Source: JAAYZQ01 sp034428935
GTDB lineage: Bacteria; Chloroflexota; Anaerolineae; JAAYZQ01
Direction of reading: 5' to 3'
Length of the DNA: 64,000 nt
Assembly (NCBI GenBank): GCA_034428935.1
Contig: DAOUHB010000076.1
Coordinates: 1-64,000 of the forward strand
A program made the translations under genes and the position numbers. Numbering within the stretch: position 1 is the first letter of the stretch; the number at the start of each line of letters is the position of its first letter. The notes under the pieces were generated by a model. The model saw nothing but the letters and a program-made list of their open reading frames with translations, had not been told where the DNA came from and did not search any database. Shown one piece after another: positions 15,336 through 24,089 of the stretch.

Positions 15336-16013
15336 ATGACGGCTCCACGGCGGGCATGGACCGCGCGATTGTCGCTGATGACCATCTCCCTGATCCTGGG
15401 CTTGCTCGTCGTCGCCCAGTTGCGCACCCGAGGGAATATTGCCCGCGTGGCGAGCAGTGACGACTGGGATTACGTGGTGGCCGAGCTGGTGGTGGGCAAC
15501 GCCAGGCTGCGAAACGAGATCAAGGCCCTGGAAGAAGATGTCGCCAAGCTACGCGGGACAGAAGGGGCGGCGGCCGTGGTGCAGTCGCTGGTCGACGAGG
15601 CGAACCAACTGCGCGTGGCCAACGGCCTGGTGGCGGTCTCGGGCCCGGGGGTGCAGGTTGCCGTGGTCGGCCCGGTGAGCGTCCTGGATCTGCAAGACCT
15701 CATCAACGAGCTGCGAAACGCGGGGGCCGAAGCCCTGGCCCTCAACGATCAGAGGCTCATCGCCTGGTCGGCCATCGCCTCCGACGGCGAGCAGGTGACG
15801 GTAGACGGGCAACCGGTGCCTGCCCCCTACTACCTGTCGGCCATCGGCAACCCCGAAACCCTCCGGGCGGCCCTGCTGCGTCCGGGGGGCCTGGTTCCCC
15901 TCCTCCTCGCGGCCAATCCGTCCATTGTCATCACGGTCAAGGAGAGCGACAGGCTCACCCTGCCCGTTTACAGGCAGGGCGTCGAGTTTGTCTATGCCCG
16001 GCCCACCGACTGA
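15336..16013 (+). CDS. DUF881-family membrane-anchored protein (second of a pair)
   Basis: A 225-residue paralogue of the preceding gene with the same plan: TM helix at residues 12-28, a coiled coil (about 45-85) and a DUF881 domain (GPGVQVAVVGP; DLINELRNAGAEALALNDQR; SAIGNPETL). The two proteins may form a heteromeric membrane assembly through their coiled coils, which is inference from pairing. Its 3' end overlaps the convergent oxoamine synthase gene by 22 bases. Confidence 0.88.
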   Translation: MTAPRRAWTARLSLMTISLILGLLVVAQLRTRGNIARVASSDDWDYVVAELVVGNARLRNEIKALEEDVAKLRGTEGAAAVVQSLVDEANQLRVANGLVAVSGPGVQVAVVGPVSVLDLQDLINELRNAGAEALALNDQRLIAWSAIASDGEQVTVDGQPVPAPYYLSAIGNPETLRAALLRPGGLVPLLLAANPSIVITVKESDRLTLPVYRQGVEFVYARPTD

Positions 16014-17197
16014 GACGGGTTGATCAGCGACAGCATCTTGCCCACCTTCTCGAACTTTTCCAGTACAAACTGCATCTGCGAGTCGGTGTGGGTGGCCATG
16101 TAGCTCGTGCGCAGCAGGGACAGGTTGGGCGGCACGCCCGGCGGGATGACCGGGTTGGTATAGACCCCCTCCTCGAAGAGGATCTTCCACGTGAGGAACG
16201 TCGCATTCTGATCGCCGATGATGATCGGGATGATGGGCGTCTGGCTGGGACCGGTGTTGAAGCCCAGCCTCTGGAACTCCTGGCGCATGCAGCGCCCGAT
16301 CTCGTTGACGCGGGTGATGCGCTCCGGCTCTTCGATCATTACCTCCAGGGCCGCCGCCACGGCGGCCACGTTGCCGGGAGGCATCGAGGCGCTAAAGATG
16401 AGCGAGCGGGCGTGGTGCTGGATGTAGTGGATGACCGGCTCCGAGCCGGCGATGAACCCTCCCAGCGAGGCAAAGGACTTGCTGAAGGTGCCCATGATGA
16501 GGTCGACGTCGTCGTTGCAGCCCAGATGAACGCCTGTCCCCCGGCCGCCGCCAAGGACGCCGATGGAGTGGGCATCGTCGACCATCAAGCGGGCGCCATA
16601 CTTCTTGCACAGGGCAACGATTTCGGGTAGGGGGGCGATGTCACCCCCCATGCTGAACACACCGTCGACGACCACCAGCTTGCCCGCGCCCTCGGGGATC
16701 TGGGCCAGGACGCGCTCGAGATCGCCCATGTCGTTGTGCCGGAAGCGCTTCATGGTGCCGAACGACAGGCGGCAGCCGTCGACGATGCTGGCGTGATCGT
16801 CCTTGTCGGTCACGACCGTGTCGCCGCGTCCGATGAGGGCCGAGATGGCACCCAGGTTGCTCTGATAGCCCGTGGAAAAGACCAGCGCTGCTTCTTTCTG
16901 CACGTATTCCGCCAGGCGCCGTTCCAGCTCCAGGTGCCAGGCCAGGGTGCCGTTTAGAAACCGCGACCCAGTGCAGCTCGTGCCATAGCGGCGCGTGGCG
17001 TCGATGGCCGCCTCGCGGACCTTCGGGTGCGTGGTCAGCCCAAGGTAGTTGTTGGAGCCGATCATCACCAGCTTCTTGTCGCCCACCGTAACTTCTGTGC
17101 CCTCGGTATCGTCCAGCGGCATAAAGTAGGGATAGAAGCCGCTGGCCATGAGCTCGCGAGCGTCGGTCCAGTTGGCGCATTTCTCAAATAGATCCAT
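15992..17197 (-). CDS. PLP-dependent alpha-oxoamine synthase, serine palmitoyltransferase-like
   Basis: A 401-residue fold-type I PLP enzyme that would condense an amino acid with an acyl-CoA and release CO2. The PLP Lys is in G-T-F-S-K-S-F-A-S-L-G-G; D-D-A-H-S-I-G-V-L-G and DKDDHASIVDG are also present. The N-terminal stretch (GFYPYFMPL, then MIGSNNYLGLTTHPKV) and G-T-S-C-T-G-S-R-F-L-N-G-T resemble bacterial serine palmitoyltransferases more than KBL or BioF; this is recognition, not an alignment. ATG 17197 has GGAAAGGA seven bases upstream. If it is SPT, the cell would make 3-ketosphinganine; no other sphingolipid gene is adjacent. Confidence 0.8.
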   Translation of the reverse strand: MDLFEKCANWTDARELMASGFYPYFMPLDDTEGTEVTVGDKKLVMIGSNNYLGLTTHPKVREAAIDATRRYGTSCTGSRFLNGTLAWHLELERRLAEYVQKEAALVFSTGYQSNLGAISALIGRGDTVVTDKDDHASIVDGCRLSFGTMKRFRHNDMGDLERVLAQIPEGAGKLVVVDGVFSMGGDIAPLPEIVALCKKYGARLMVDDAHSIGVLGGGRGTGVHLGCNDDVDLIMGTFSKSFASLGGFIAGSEPVIHYIQHHARSLIFSASMPPGNVAAVAAALEVMIEEPERITRVNEIGRCMRQEFQRLGFNTGPSQTPIIPIIIGDQNATFLTWKILFEEGVYTNPVIPPGVPPNLSLLRTSYMATHTDSQMQFVLEKFEKVGKMLSLINPSQSVGRA

Positions 17198-17316
17198 GAT
17201 CGTCCTTTCCATCTCTCGACCCGGGCCGGGTGCGGGGGAGTTGGGAATCCGAACCCGCCAGCAAGCCGAGATTCTTGTTCGCTCCGCTTCTTGGCAGGAG
17301 AAACAGGGGAAGCGTC

Positions 17317-17556
17317 TCAGTGGCTGCAGGAGCCACAATGCCCGCCCGCGCACGAGCCACACCCTCCGCCGCCGCCCTTTACCGCGTGGCTTTCGCCGTT
17401 GCCGCCACGGCTGACGGCCGAAAAGAGCGAGATGGCCCGCTTGGTGTCGTTGCTGCCGCAGTCGCCACACGGGATCGGAAAGTCCGCCTTGCTCATGGGA
17501 CGGAGCTGGCTGAATTTCTTCCGGCAGTTGCCGCAAACATATTCATAGATCGGCAT
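17317..17556 (-). CDS. FmdB-family zinc-ribbon protein with Gly/Cys-rich tail
   Basis: A 79-residue protein starting MPIYEYVCGNCRKKFSQ, with the FmdB zinc ribbon (C-x2-C ... C-x2-C, residues 8-34). The end is a Gly/Cys/His-rich tail (GGGGGCGSCAGGHCGSCSH) common in FmdB proteins and possibly metal-binding. It lies 120 bases upstream of the oxoamine synthase on the same strand and may be in the same transcript. It is unlike the first FmdB protein in the window, whose tail is Lys/Asp-rich. Confidence 0.85.
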   Translation of the reverse strand: MPIYEYVCGNCRKKFSQLRPMSKADFPIPCGDCGSNDTKRAISLFSAVSRGGNGESHAVKGGGGGCGSCAGGHCGSCSH

Positions 17557-17590
17557 CGTTCTGTCCTTCGCGTCTCGTTGTCACTTGAGT

Positions 17591-17619
17591 TTGGCTTTGA
17601 AACTGGCCTATTGTACAAT
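17591..17619 (+). promoter_or_regulatory. promoter for the PAS-like gene
   Basis: TTGGCT, 17-bp spacer, TACAAT. The start of transcription near 17626 favours the ATG at 17657 over upstream ATGs. Confidence 0.5.
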
Positions 17620-17656
17620 GGTTTGCGAAATCGGTCAAACGAGAGAGGAGTTTGCT

Positions 17657-17989
17657 ATGGTCGACGCCGACTTTTTGGCTGCTATCCTGGATAGCCTGAA
17701 GGGACCTGTCCTCGTGGCTGACACGCAGCACGTGACGCGCTACATGAACCGGGCGGCCATCGCCCACTACGAGGGAGGCGAAAGCCTCATCGGCCGCTCG
17801 CTCCTCGACTGCCACCAGGAGGCGTCCCAGAGGATGATGATCGACATCCTGGCAGCCATGCACTCCGAAGGCGTGGAAGAACAGCTCATCACCGACAACG
17901 AGAAACATCGCGTCTACATGCGCGCCGTGCGCGACAGGGCGGGCCAGGTGATCGGCTATTACGAGTGGTACGAGCCGCCTGCCCGCTAG
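17657..17989 (+). CDS. single PAS-domain protein
   Basis: A 110-residue protein that is essentially one PAS domain. It has a helical N-cap (DADFLAAILDSL), the strand-turn P-V-L-V-A-D-T-Q-H-V-T-R-Y-M-N-R-A-A, a G-x-S/R-x-x-D-C-H segment (IGRSLLDCHQEAS) and closing strands (YMRAVRDRAGQVIGYYEW). PAS domains bind small ligands or haem, and the C-H in DCH resembles that in DUF438/PAS_10 proteins. Without an output domain it likely works through partners. An AG-rich site (GAGAGAGGAG) precedes the ATG. Confidence 0.8.
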   Translation: MVDADFLAAILDSLKGPVLVADTQHVTRYMNRAAIAHYEGGESLIGRSLLDCHQEASQRMMIDILAAMHSEGVEEQLITDNEKHRVYMRAVRDRAGQVIGYYEWYEPPAR

Positions 17990-18010
17990 CTTCCCGGCCC
18001 GGCCGGGCGC

Positions 18011-18835
18011 TCAGGGCTCCGGTGTGGGCGAGGGCGTCGGCGTGGATAAGGGGATGATCAGCGTTTGCCCCACGCGCAGACGGTTGCTGGTCAGGTTGTT
18101 GGCTTCCATGATGGCCTCAACCGTCACGCCAAAATTCTGGGCGATGGTGTACAGGTTGTCGCCGGACTTGACGACATAGATGAACGGCGTGGGCGATGCC
18201 TCGGGTGACGGCAAAGCCTCGGCGGTGGGCGTCTCGGTCGGCTCGGGCGTGGCGGTTGGCTCGGGCGTGTCCGTCGCCGTGGGTGTGGGGGTCGAGGTCG
18301 GCGTGGGCGAAGGAGTGGACGTCGGCGTAGGAGATTCGGTGGCGGTGGGTGTGAACGTGGGCGTGTGGGTGGCTGTGGGCGCCACCGTGGGGCTGGACGT
18401 GGAGGTGGGCGCAGGCAACGTGGACGTAGGTTCGGGCAGGGACGTGCGGGTCGGTTCCGTGGTGGGCGCAACGGTCGAGGTCGCCACGTCGGCGGTGGCG
18501 GCAGCCACTGCCTGCGTGGGGGCCGCCGGCGGCACATCCGTTGGGCCCGGGCCGGCCAGCAGGCCGGGAAGGACGACCCAGCCCACGACGGCCAGGACGG
18601 CAGCGATGGCAGGAATGGCGGCGAGGAGCGCCCATCCGGGGACGCGGCGCAGCGACAGGCCACAAAAGGCGCAGGTGTACCCCGTGCTCCTGTTCACCAT
18701 GCCGCAGTGCCGGCAGCGAATCTGGCGGACCGGGCGCTGGGCCTTGCCGCAGCCCGGGCAGATGCGCTGCCCTTCGTGCATGGTCATGCCGCAGTGGGGG
18801 CAGGTTCTTGTTCGTTGGTTAGCGTCCACGCTCAT
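18011..18835 (-). CDS. zinc-ribbon, single-TM, Thr/Pro-stalk LysM protein
   Basis: A 274-residue protein with four parts. Residues 10-65 hold two zinc ribbons (CPHCGMTMHEGQRICPGCG and CRHCGMVNRSTGYTCAFCG). Residues 70-100 are a TM helix. Residues ~100-215 are a Thr/Pro/Ser low-complexity stalk built on T-P-T and E-P-T units. Residues ~220-265 are a LysM domain (YVVKSGDNLYTIAQNFGVTV ... LRVGQTLIIP). The cytosolic ribbons and extracellular LysM would link the interior to the cell wall. The ATG at 18835 is preceded by AGGAGGGG; a longer upstream reading has no ribosome-binding site. Confidence 0.85.
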   Translation of the reverse strand: MSVDANQRTRTCPHCGMTMHEGQRICPGCGKAQRPVRQIRCRHCGMVNRSTGYTCAFCGLSLRRVPGWALLAAIPAIAAVLAVVGWVVLPGLLAGPGPTDVPPAAPTQAVAAATADVATSTVAPTTEPTRTSLPEPTSTLPAPTSTSSPTVAPTATHTPTFTPTATESPTPTSTPSPTPTSTPTPTATDTPEPTATPEPTETPTAEALPSPEASPTPFIYVVKSGDNLYTIAQNFGVTVEAIMEANNLTSNRLRVGQTLIIPLSTPTPSPTPEP

Positions 18836-18968
18836 CCCCTCCTCAGGATCCGGCTCCGCCTGTACCGGACTCGCTGTCGCTCGCGGCCGGGGTCTCGCTC
18901 GAACGACGGGAGCACAAGCCGGTACCAGACGAGGTGGTGACCTGGTGGAGACCCGGTTAGGCGGCCCT

Positions 18969-18997
18969 ATCTTACCACAAAGCGCGGCTTTCGCCAA
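18969..18997 (-). promoter_or_regulatory. promoter for the LysM protein gene
   Basis: Minus strand TTGGCG, 17-bp spacer, TAAGAT; the -10 is about 130 bases before the ATG at 18835. Confidence 0.5.
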
Positions 18998-18998
18998 G

Positions 18999-19027
18999 TT
19001 GTGCGTTGAGAGGATCATGGATATCCT
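18999..19027 (+). promoter_or_regulatory. weak promoter candidate for tldD
   Basis: TTGTGC, 17-bp spacer, TATCCT. It is divergent from the LysM promoter and 30 bases before the start codon of tldD. Confidence 0.35.
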
Positions 19028-19057
19028 CGATTCCAGGAAGAACCAAGGAGGCTCGAG

Positions 19058-20530
19058 TTGAAGGAACTAACTGCCCGTGCCCTGAACCTTGCCCAGGTCC
19101 AGGGAGCAAGCTATGCCGACGTCCGGGTCGTCAACCGGCGGACGCAGAACATCAATGTCAAGAACGGGGTGGTCGAAGGGCTGGCCGACAACGAAAGCCA
19201 GGGGCTGGGCGTGCGGGTCGTGGTCGACGGCGCCTGGGGCTTTGCCAGCTCGGCCGTCCTCAGCCCGGCCGAGGTCGACCGCGTGACGGCCCTGGCGGTG
19301 GAGATTGCCCGGGCCAGCGCCCTCTTTAAGAAGCGCGACGTTCGCCTTGGCCAACCCGTGGCCCACACCGGCAGCTACCGGACGCCCGTGCGCGTCGATC
19401 CCTGGCAGGTGTCGATGGAAGACAAGATCGACCTCCTGCTGGAGGCCGATCGGGGGCTGCGGGCCACGCCGGGCGTGCGCGTAGCCTCGGCCACGCTGGC
19501 CTTCTGGCGCGAGAACAAGCTCTTTGCCAACAGCGAGGGAGCGTTGCTGGAACAAGAGATCGTCGAGTCGGGGGGCGGCATCGAAGCGACGGCCGTGGAT
19601 TCCCGGACGGGCGAGGTGCAGAAACGGTCGTACCCCAACTCCTTCGGGCGCGACCAGCGCCAGGAGGGCTGGGAGGCAATCCTGGCAATGGACCTGCCGG
19701 GCAACGCTGTGCGCATCGGCGAGGAGTCGGTGGCGCTGTTGACAGCCGACCGCTGCCCCAGCGGGGTAACGACGGTCATCCTGGGGCCCACCCAACTGGC
19801 GCTCCAGGTCCACGAGTCGTGCGGGCACCCCATCGAGCTGGACCGGGTGTTTGGCACCGAGGCCAGCTATGCCGGGACGAGCTTCTTGACGCCGGAAAAG
19901 CTGGGCACCTTTCGCTACGGCTCGGACGTGGTGAACCTGACCGCCGACGCCACGCTGCCCGGCGGCCTGGGGACCTTTGGCTGGGACGACGAGGGCGTGC
20001 CGGCACAGCGCGTCCCCATCGTGCGCCAGGGCCTTTTCGTCGGCTACCTCAGCTCTCGGGAGAGCATCGAGCAGCTTCGCGAGATCGTGGGCGACAGGGC
20101 GCCGGCCATGTCCGGGGGCGCCATGCGGGCCGACGGCTGGAACCGCATCCCCATCGTGCGCATGACCAACGTCAACCTGGAGCCCGGCGAGTGGGAGTTT
20201 GACGACCTCATCGCCGACACCGACGACGGCCTGTACATGGAGCTGAACAGGAGCTGGAGCATCGACGACAAGCGGCTGAACTTCCAGTTCGGCACCGAGA
20301 TCGCCTACGAGATCAAGAACGGCAAGATGGGGCGCATGATCAAGAATGCGACCTACACGGGCATCACGCCCCAGTTCTGGGGGAGCTGCGATGCCATCTG
20401 CAACGCCAATCACTGGCGGGTGTGGGGCACGCCCAACTGCGGCAAGGGCCAGCCCAGCCAGGTGGCGCACACGGGCCATGGAACCGCGGCAGCCCGCTTT
20501 CGCAACGTGCGGGTCGGCGTCATCAGGTAG
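19058..20530 (+). CDS. tldD: TldD-family metalloprotease subunit
   Basis: A 490-residue TldD protein. In E. coli, TldD with TldE (PmbA) forms a heterodimeric zinc protease that matures microcin B17 and degrades unfolded peptides. The HExxxH zinc motif is present (Q-V-H-E-S-C-G-H-P-I-E-L-D-R). So are family segments TADATLPGGLGTFGWDDEG and RMTNVNLEPGEWEFDDLI. The start is TTG at 19058, with AAGGAGG 6 bases upstream. It is 24 bases upstream of its TldE partner. A second TldD/TldE set lies at 52.7-57.0 kb. Confidence 0.92.
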   Translation: MKELTARALNLAQVQGASYADVRVVNRRTQNINVKNGVVEGLADNESQGLGVRVVVDGAWGFASSAVLSPAEVDRVTALAVEIARASALFKKRDVRLGQPVAHTGSYRTPVRVDPWQVSMEDKIDLLLEADRGLRATPGVRVASATLAFWRENKLFANSEGALLEQEIVESGGGIEATAVDSRTGEVQKRSYPNSFGRDQRQEGWEAILAMDLPGNAVRIGEESVALLTADRCPSGVTTVILGPTQLALQVHESCGHPIELDRVFGTEASYAGTSFLTPEKLGTFRYGSDVVNLTADATLPGGLGTFGWDDEGVPAQRVPIVRQGLFVGYLSSRESIEQLREIVGDRAPAMSGGAMRADGWNRIPIVRMTNVNLEPGEWEFDDLIADTDDGLYMELNRSWSIDDKRLNFQFGTEIAYEIKNGKMGRMIKNATYTGITPQFWGSCDAICNANHWRVWGTPNCGKGQPSQVAHTGHGTAAARFRNVRVGVIR

Positions 20531-20554
20531 GGATGGATTCCGAAAGGGAGAATC

Positions 20555-21898
20555 ATGCTAGGCAAGAAGCGAATCCAAGAGATAACCGATAGCATCCTGG
20601 CCCGCTCCACGGCGGACCAGACCGAGGTGGTGATCCTGGCGGGCGACAATTACCTGACGCGCTTTGCCAATTCGACCATCCACCAGAACGTGGCCGAAAG
20701 CAATGCCGACGTGCGCATTCGCTGCGTCCTGGGCAAGCGGGTGGGCGTGGCGAGCACGAACGACCTGAACGCCGCGGCCCTGGAGAGCACCCTGGACCGG
20801 GCCCTGACCATTGCCCGGCTCCAGCCGGAGAATCCGGAGTTCCGCTCTTTGCCCGGGCCGCAGCCCATCGCCGAGGCGCAGGCCTTTTCCGAGGCCACGG
20901 CCGCCTGCTCGGCGGAAGAGCGCGCCAGGAGCGTGCGGACCCTCTGCTCTGTCGCCGAGGCCGCCGGGGTTTCGGCTTTTGGGGCGCTGACCACCGCTGC
21001 CGTCGAGCTGGCCGTGGCCAACTCCCTGGGCATCTCGGCCTACTTTCCCCTCACCTATGCCGACCTGAACATGGTGGCCATGAGCGACGACAGCGCGGGC
21101 TATGCCGCCGGGCTGTCGTCCGATTTCGCCCAGCTTGACTTTGAGGCGCGGGGCCGCGAGGCGGTTGAAAAGTGTGTCCGTAGCCGGAACCCGCGACCCC
21201 TGGAGCCGGGCGAGTATACAGTGATCCTGGAGCCCTACGCCGCCCACGACCTGGTGCAGATGATGGGCTACACCGGCTTTGGTGCCACCGCGCTGCAGGA
21301 GGGCCGCAGCTTCATGAGCGGCAAGCTGGGCCAGCGCATCGTCGATCCCCGGATCTCGGTCTGGGACGACGCGCTGGACCCCGAGGGCATTCCCTGGCCC
21401 TTTGACTTCGAGGGCGTGCCCAGGCAGCGGGTGAACCTCTTGAAGGACGGCGTGGCGAACGGCGTGGTCTATGACTCCTACCGGGCGGGCAAGGAGAACA
21501 AGTCCTCGACGGGGCACGCCATACCCAGCCCCAGCCCCTTCGGACCCATGCCCCTCAACACCTTTTTCTCCACCGGCGAGGCGAGCGTGGAGGAGATGAT
21601 TGCGGGCACCGAGCGCGGGGTGTATGTCACGCGGTTCCACTACACGCGCCCCGTGGAGCCCACGCGCGTGGTCGTCACAGGCATGACCCGCGATGGCACG
21701 TTCCTCATCGAGAACGGCGAGATTGCCTACCCGGTCAAGAACATGCGCTTTACCCAGAGCTACGTGGAGGCGCTAAACGGCGTGGAGGGCATCGGCCGGG
21801 AGCGCCGCCTGCTCATGGGCTGGCTCGGCATGGGGCGCGACGCCGTGCCGGCCATCAAGCTGTCTTGCTTTCACTTTACCGGGGCCACCGAGTTCTAG
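20555..21898 (+). CDS. tldE: TldE/PmbA-family partner subunit
   Basis: A 447-residue TldE (PmbA) protein, the non-zinc partner of TldD. It lacks HExxxH, as expected, and keeps the family's N-terminal segment (FANSTIHQNVAES) and middle region (GRSFMSGKLGQRI; DFEGVPRQRVNLLKDG). The last third includes MTRDGTFLIENGEI and MRFTQSYVEAL. It is encoded immediately after tldD and immediately before the queuosine salvage gene (3-base gap), so all four genes may form one transcript. Confidence 0.92.
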   Translation: MLGKKRIQEITDSILARSTADQTEVVILAGDNYLTRFANSTIHQNVAESNADVRIRCVLGKRVGVASTNDLNAAALESTLDRALTIARLQPENPEFRSLPGPQPIAEAQAFSEATAACSAEERARSVRTLCSVAEAAGVSAFGALTTAAVELAVANSLGISAYFPLTYADLNMVAMSDDSAGYAAGLSSDFAQLDFEARGREAVEKCVRSRNPRPLEPGEYTVILEPYAAHDLVQMMGYTGFGATALQEGRSFMSGKLGQRIVDPRISVWDDALDPEGIPWPFDFEGVPRQRVNLLKDGVANGVVYDSYRAGKENKSSTGHAIPSPSPFGPMPLNTFFSTGEASVEEMIAGTERGVYVTRFHYTRPVEPTRVVVTGMTRDGTFLIENGEIAYPVKNMRFTQSYVEALNGVEGIGRERRLLMGWLGMGRDAVPAIKLSCFHFTGATEF

Positions 21899-21901
21899 GC
21901 C

Positions 21902-22882
21902 ATGCGCGTAGAGAGTCTCACCCCAGATCCCCTTGGCATCCGTGCCGCCGCCGGATTCGTGGCGGGCGCCAGCGACCACGTGTCCATCGACCAGGAAGCC
22001 CTGGCCGTTTACTGCCGGGAGCTGGCCGCCCGTGACCTGGCCGGGGAATCCGAGTGGGACGCCAGTGTCCACTTTCGAGGCGACGACGAGCAGACCCTGG
22101 CCTACGTCTTTGTCCTTGATACCATCAACTTTTCCTTCTGGGGTGAGCCCAAGTGGCGGCGGGAGCACGGCGGGCAGGTGCTGGACGGATACTGGGCACT
22201 GGCCGCCGCGCTCACCGCCGAGGCCAGGTCGAACCCGGCCTTTCTGCTGCCCGAGAACCTGGCCACGCTGGACGAGGCGGACCTGGGCCGGGTGCTGGCC
22301 GGCAGCCCCACCATACCCCTTCTCGCCGAGCGGGCGGCCAACCTACGCGAGCTGGGTCGCTGGATCGCCGGCGACTTTGCGGGCCGGTTCGCCCCCGTGG
22401 TCGACGCCGCGAGCCATGACGCCCCCAGCCTGGTCCGCCTCGTGGTCCTGGGGCTGTCCTCTTTTCGCGACGAGGCGGTCTACAAAGGGCGGGTGCTTCC
22501 GTTCTACAAGAGGGCACAGATCCTGGCCGGCGACATCCACGGTGCCTTTGGCGGCGAGGGCTGGGGCCGCCTTGCCCGCCTGGACGCCCTCACGGCCTTT
22601 GCCGACTACAAGCTCCCCCAGATCCTGCGCCATCACGGCATCCTGCGCTACGCGCCGGCCCTGGCCGCGGCCGTCGACGAGCAGCGACCGCTGCCCCCGG
22701 GCTCGGCGCAAGAGGTCGAGATCCGGGCCAATACGATCCAGGCCGTGGAAGGGATGCGCCACGTGCTCCGGGAGCTGGGCCAGGAGGTGACCAGCTACCA
22801 GGTAGACTGGCTGCTGTGGCTTGCCAGCCAGGATAGCGGGCAGATGAAACCCTACCATCGCACGCGCACGATCTTCTATTAG
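21902..22882 (+). CDS. queuosine 5'-phosphate N-glycosylase-like salvage hydrolase (Qng1/DUF2419)
   Basis: A 326-residue DUF2419 protein. The family (human QNG1/C9orf64) releases queuine base from queuosine 5'-phosphate. Recognisable features are V-L-D-T-I-N-F-S-F-W-G-E near residue 75, a later D-Y-K-L-P-Q-I-L-R segment, and a C-terminal M-K-P-Y-H-R-T-R-T-I-F-Y that matches the family ending. The active-site Asp/Trp cluster is in the first of these. It is placed 3 bases after tldE and 72 bases before a QTMAN-type glycosyltransferase gene, so the neighbourhood is about queuosine. No tgt or queuosine transporter is visible in the window. Confidence 0.9.
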   Translation: MRVESLTPDPLGIRAAAGFVAGASDHVSIDQEALAVYCRELAARDLAGESEWDASVHFRGDDEQTLAYVFVLDTINFSFWGEPKWRREHGGQVLDGYWALAAALTAEARSNPAFLLPENLATLDEADLGRVLAGSPTIPLLAERAANLRELGRWIAGDFAGRFAPVVDAASHDAPSLVRLVVLGLSSFRDEAVYKGRVLPFYKRAQILAGDIHGAFGGEGWGRLARLDALTAFADYKLPQILRHHGILRYAPALAAAVDEQRPLPPGSAQEVEIRANTIQAVEGMRHVLRELGQEVTSYQVDWLLWLASQDSGQMKPYHRTRTIFY

Positions 22883-22954
22883 GGTACGGTCAGGAGCAGA
22901 TCCATCGACGAGTCATTCCATGCGGCCGACGATGCGGCCCTGCAACCCCTGAAG

Positions 22955-24067
22955 ATGTGGTTGGTGGAGCCCTACTATGCCGGCTCGCACCGGGCCTGGG
23001 CCGACGGCTACCGGGCCCACAGCCGGCACCAGGTGCGGCTGCTCACCCTGCCCGGCCGCTTCTGGAAGTGGCGCATGGAAGGTGGGGCGGTGACCCTGGC
23101 GCGCAAGGCCCTGGCACTGGCGGAAGAGCCGGACCTCATCGTCGCTTCCGACATGGTAAACCTGCCGGTCTTGCTCGCGCTGGGAGGCGAGCGCCTGGCA
23201 AGGGTGCCGGTGGCCCTCTACTTTCACGAAAACCAGCTCACCTATCCCCTGCCGCCGGGCGAGAAACGCGATCTGCACTACGGGTTCACGAATTTCACCA
23301 GCGCCTTGCGGGCCGATGCCGTCTTTTTCAACTCGGCCTACCACATGGAGGCCTTTTACGACGAGCTGCCGCGCCTTCTCAAGCACTTCCCGGACTATAC
23401 CGAGCTGTGGTCCGTCGGCCGGCTGCGTGAGCGCTCGGAAGTGCTGCCCCTGGGGCTGGACCTGTCGCGCCTGGATGCCTACCGCCCGGAGCAGCCGGCG
23501 GCGGGCCCGCCCATGCTCCTGTGGAACCACCGCTGGGAGTACGACAAGGACCCGGCCACGTTCTTCCGGGCGATCTATGCCCTGGCGGGCGAGGGCCTGG
23601 ACTTCCGGCTCATCCTGCTGGGCGAGAGCTTTCGCAACCAGCCATCCGAGTTCCTGGAGGCCCGCCAGAGGCTGCCGGAGCGCATCGCCCACTTTGGCTA
23701 TGCCGAGGACCTGGCGCAGTATGCCCGCCTGCTGTGGCAGGGCGACGTCGTGGTCAGCACGGCGCTGCACGAGTTCTTTGGGGCGGCGGTGCTGGAAGCC
23801 TGCTACTGCGAATGCTTTCCGATCCTGCCCGCGCGCCTGTCGTACCCGGAGCTGCTGCCCGCCGCGAGGCACGAGGACTGTCTTTACCGGGATTTTGACG
23901 GGCTCCTGGCGCGGCTGCGCCGCTCCATCGTCGACATCGAGGAGACGCGGGCCCGATCCTTGCGGGGAGAGGTCGCCCGCTACGACTGGGACCGAATGGC
24001 CCCCCTGTACGACCGCCGCTTTGCCCTGGTGGCCCGGCGGGGCAGCGACACCAGACTCAGGGCGTGA
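22955..24067 (+). CDS. QTMAN/GTDC1-like glycosyltransferase (tRNA-queuosine mannosyltransferase family)
   Basis: A 370-residue GT-B enzyme. The opening MWLVEPYYAGSHRAWADGY matches the DUF3524 domain of GTDC1/QTMAN, followed by L-P-G-R-F-W-K-W-R-M-E-G-G-A and H-E-N-Q-L-T-Y-P. In animals QTMAN makes mannosyl-queuosine in tRNA-Asp. The C-terminal half has the glycosyltransferase group 1 signature (WNHRWEYDKDP; HEFFGAAVLEACYCECFPI) that binds the nucleotide sugar. Lying next to a Qng1-type gene, it probably acts in queuosine metabolism; which sugar and tRNA is inference. Confidence 0.88.
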   Translation: MWLVEPYYAGSHRAWADGYRAHSRHQVRLLTLPGRFWKWRMEGGAVTLARKALALAEEPDLIVASDMVNLPVLLALGGERLARVPVALYFHENQLTYPLPPGEKRDLHYGFTNFTSALRADAVFFNSAYHMEAFYDELPRLLKHFPDYTELWSVGRLRERSEVLPLGLDLSRLDAYRPEQPAAGPPMLLWNHRWEYDKDPATFFRAIYALAGEGLDFRLILLGESFRNQPSEFLEARQRLPERIAHFGYAEDLAQYARLLWQGDVVVSTALHEFFGAAVLEACYCECFPILPARLSYPELLPAARHEDCLYRDFDGLLARLRRSIVDIEETRARSLRGEVARYDWDRMAPLYDRRFALVARRGSDTRLRA

Positions 24068-24089
24068 GCCCGCCGTTGCCGGGGCGGCA

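Noticed and set aside
18180..19061. Val/Gly-repeat plus-strand frame opposite the LysM gene
   Set aside because: It mirrors the Thr/Pro stalk repeat of the LysM protein.
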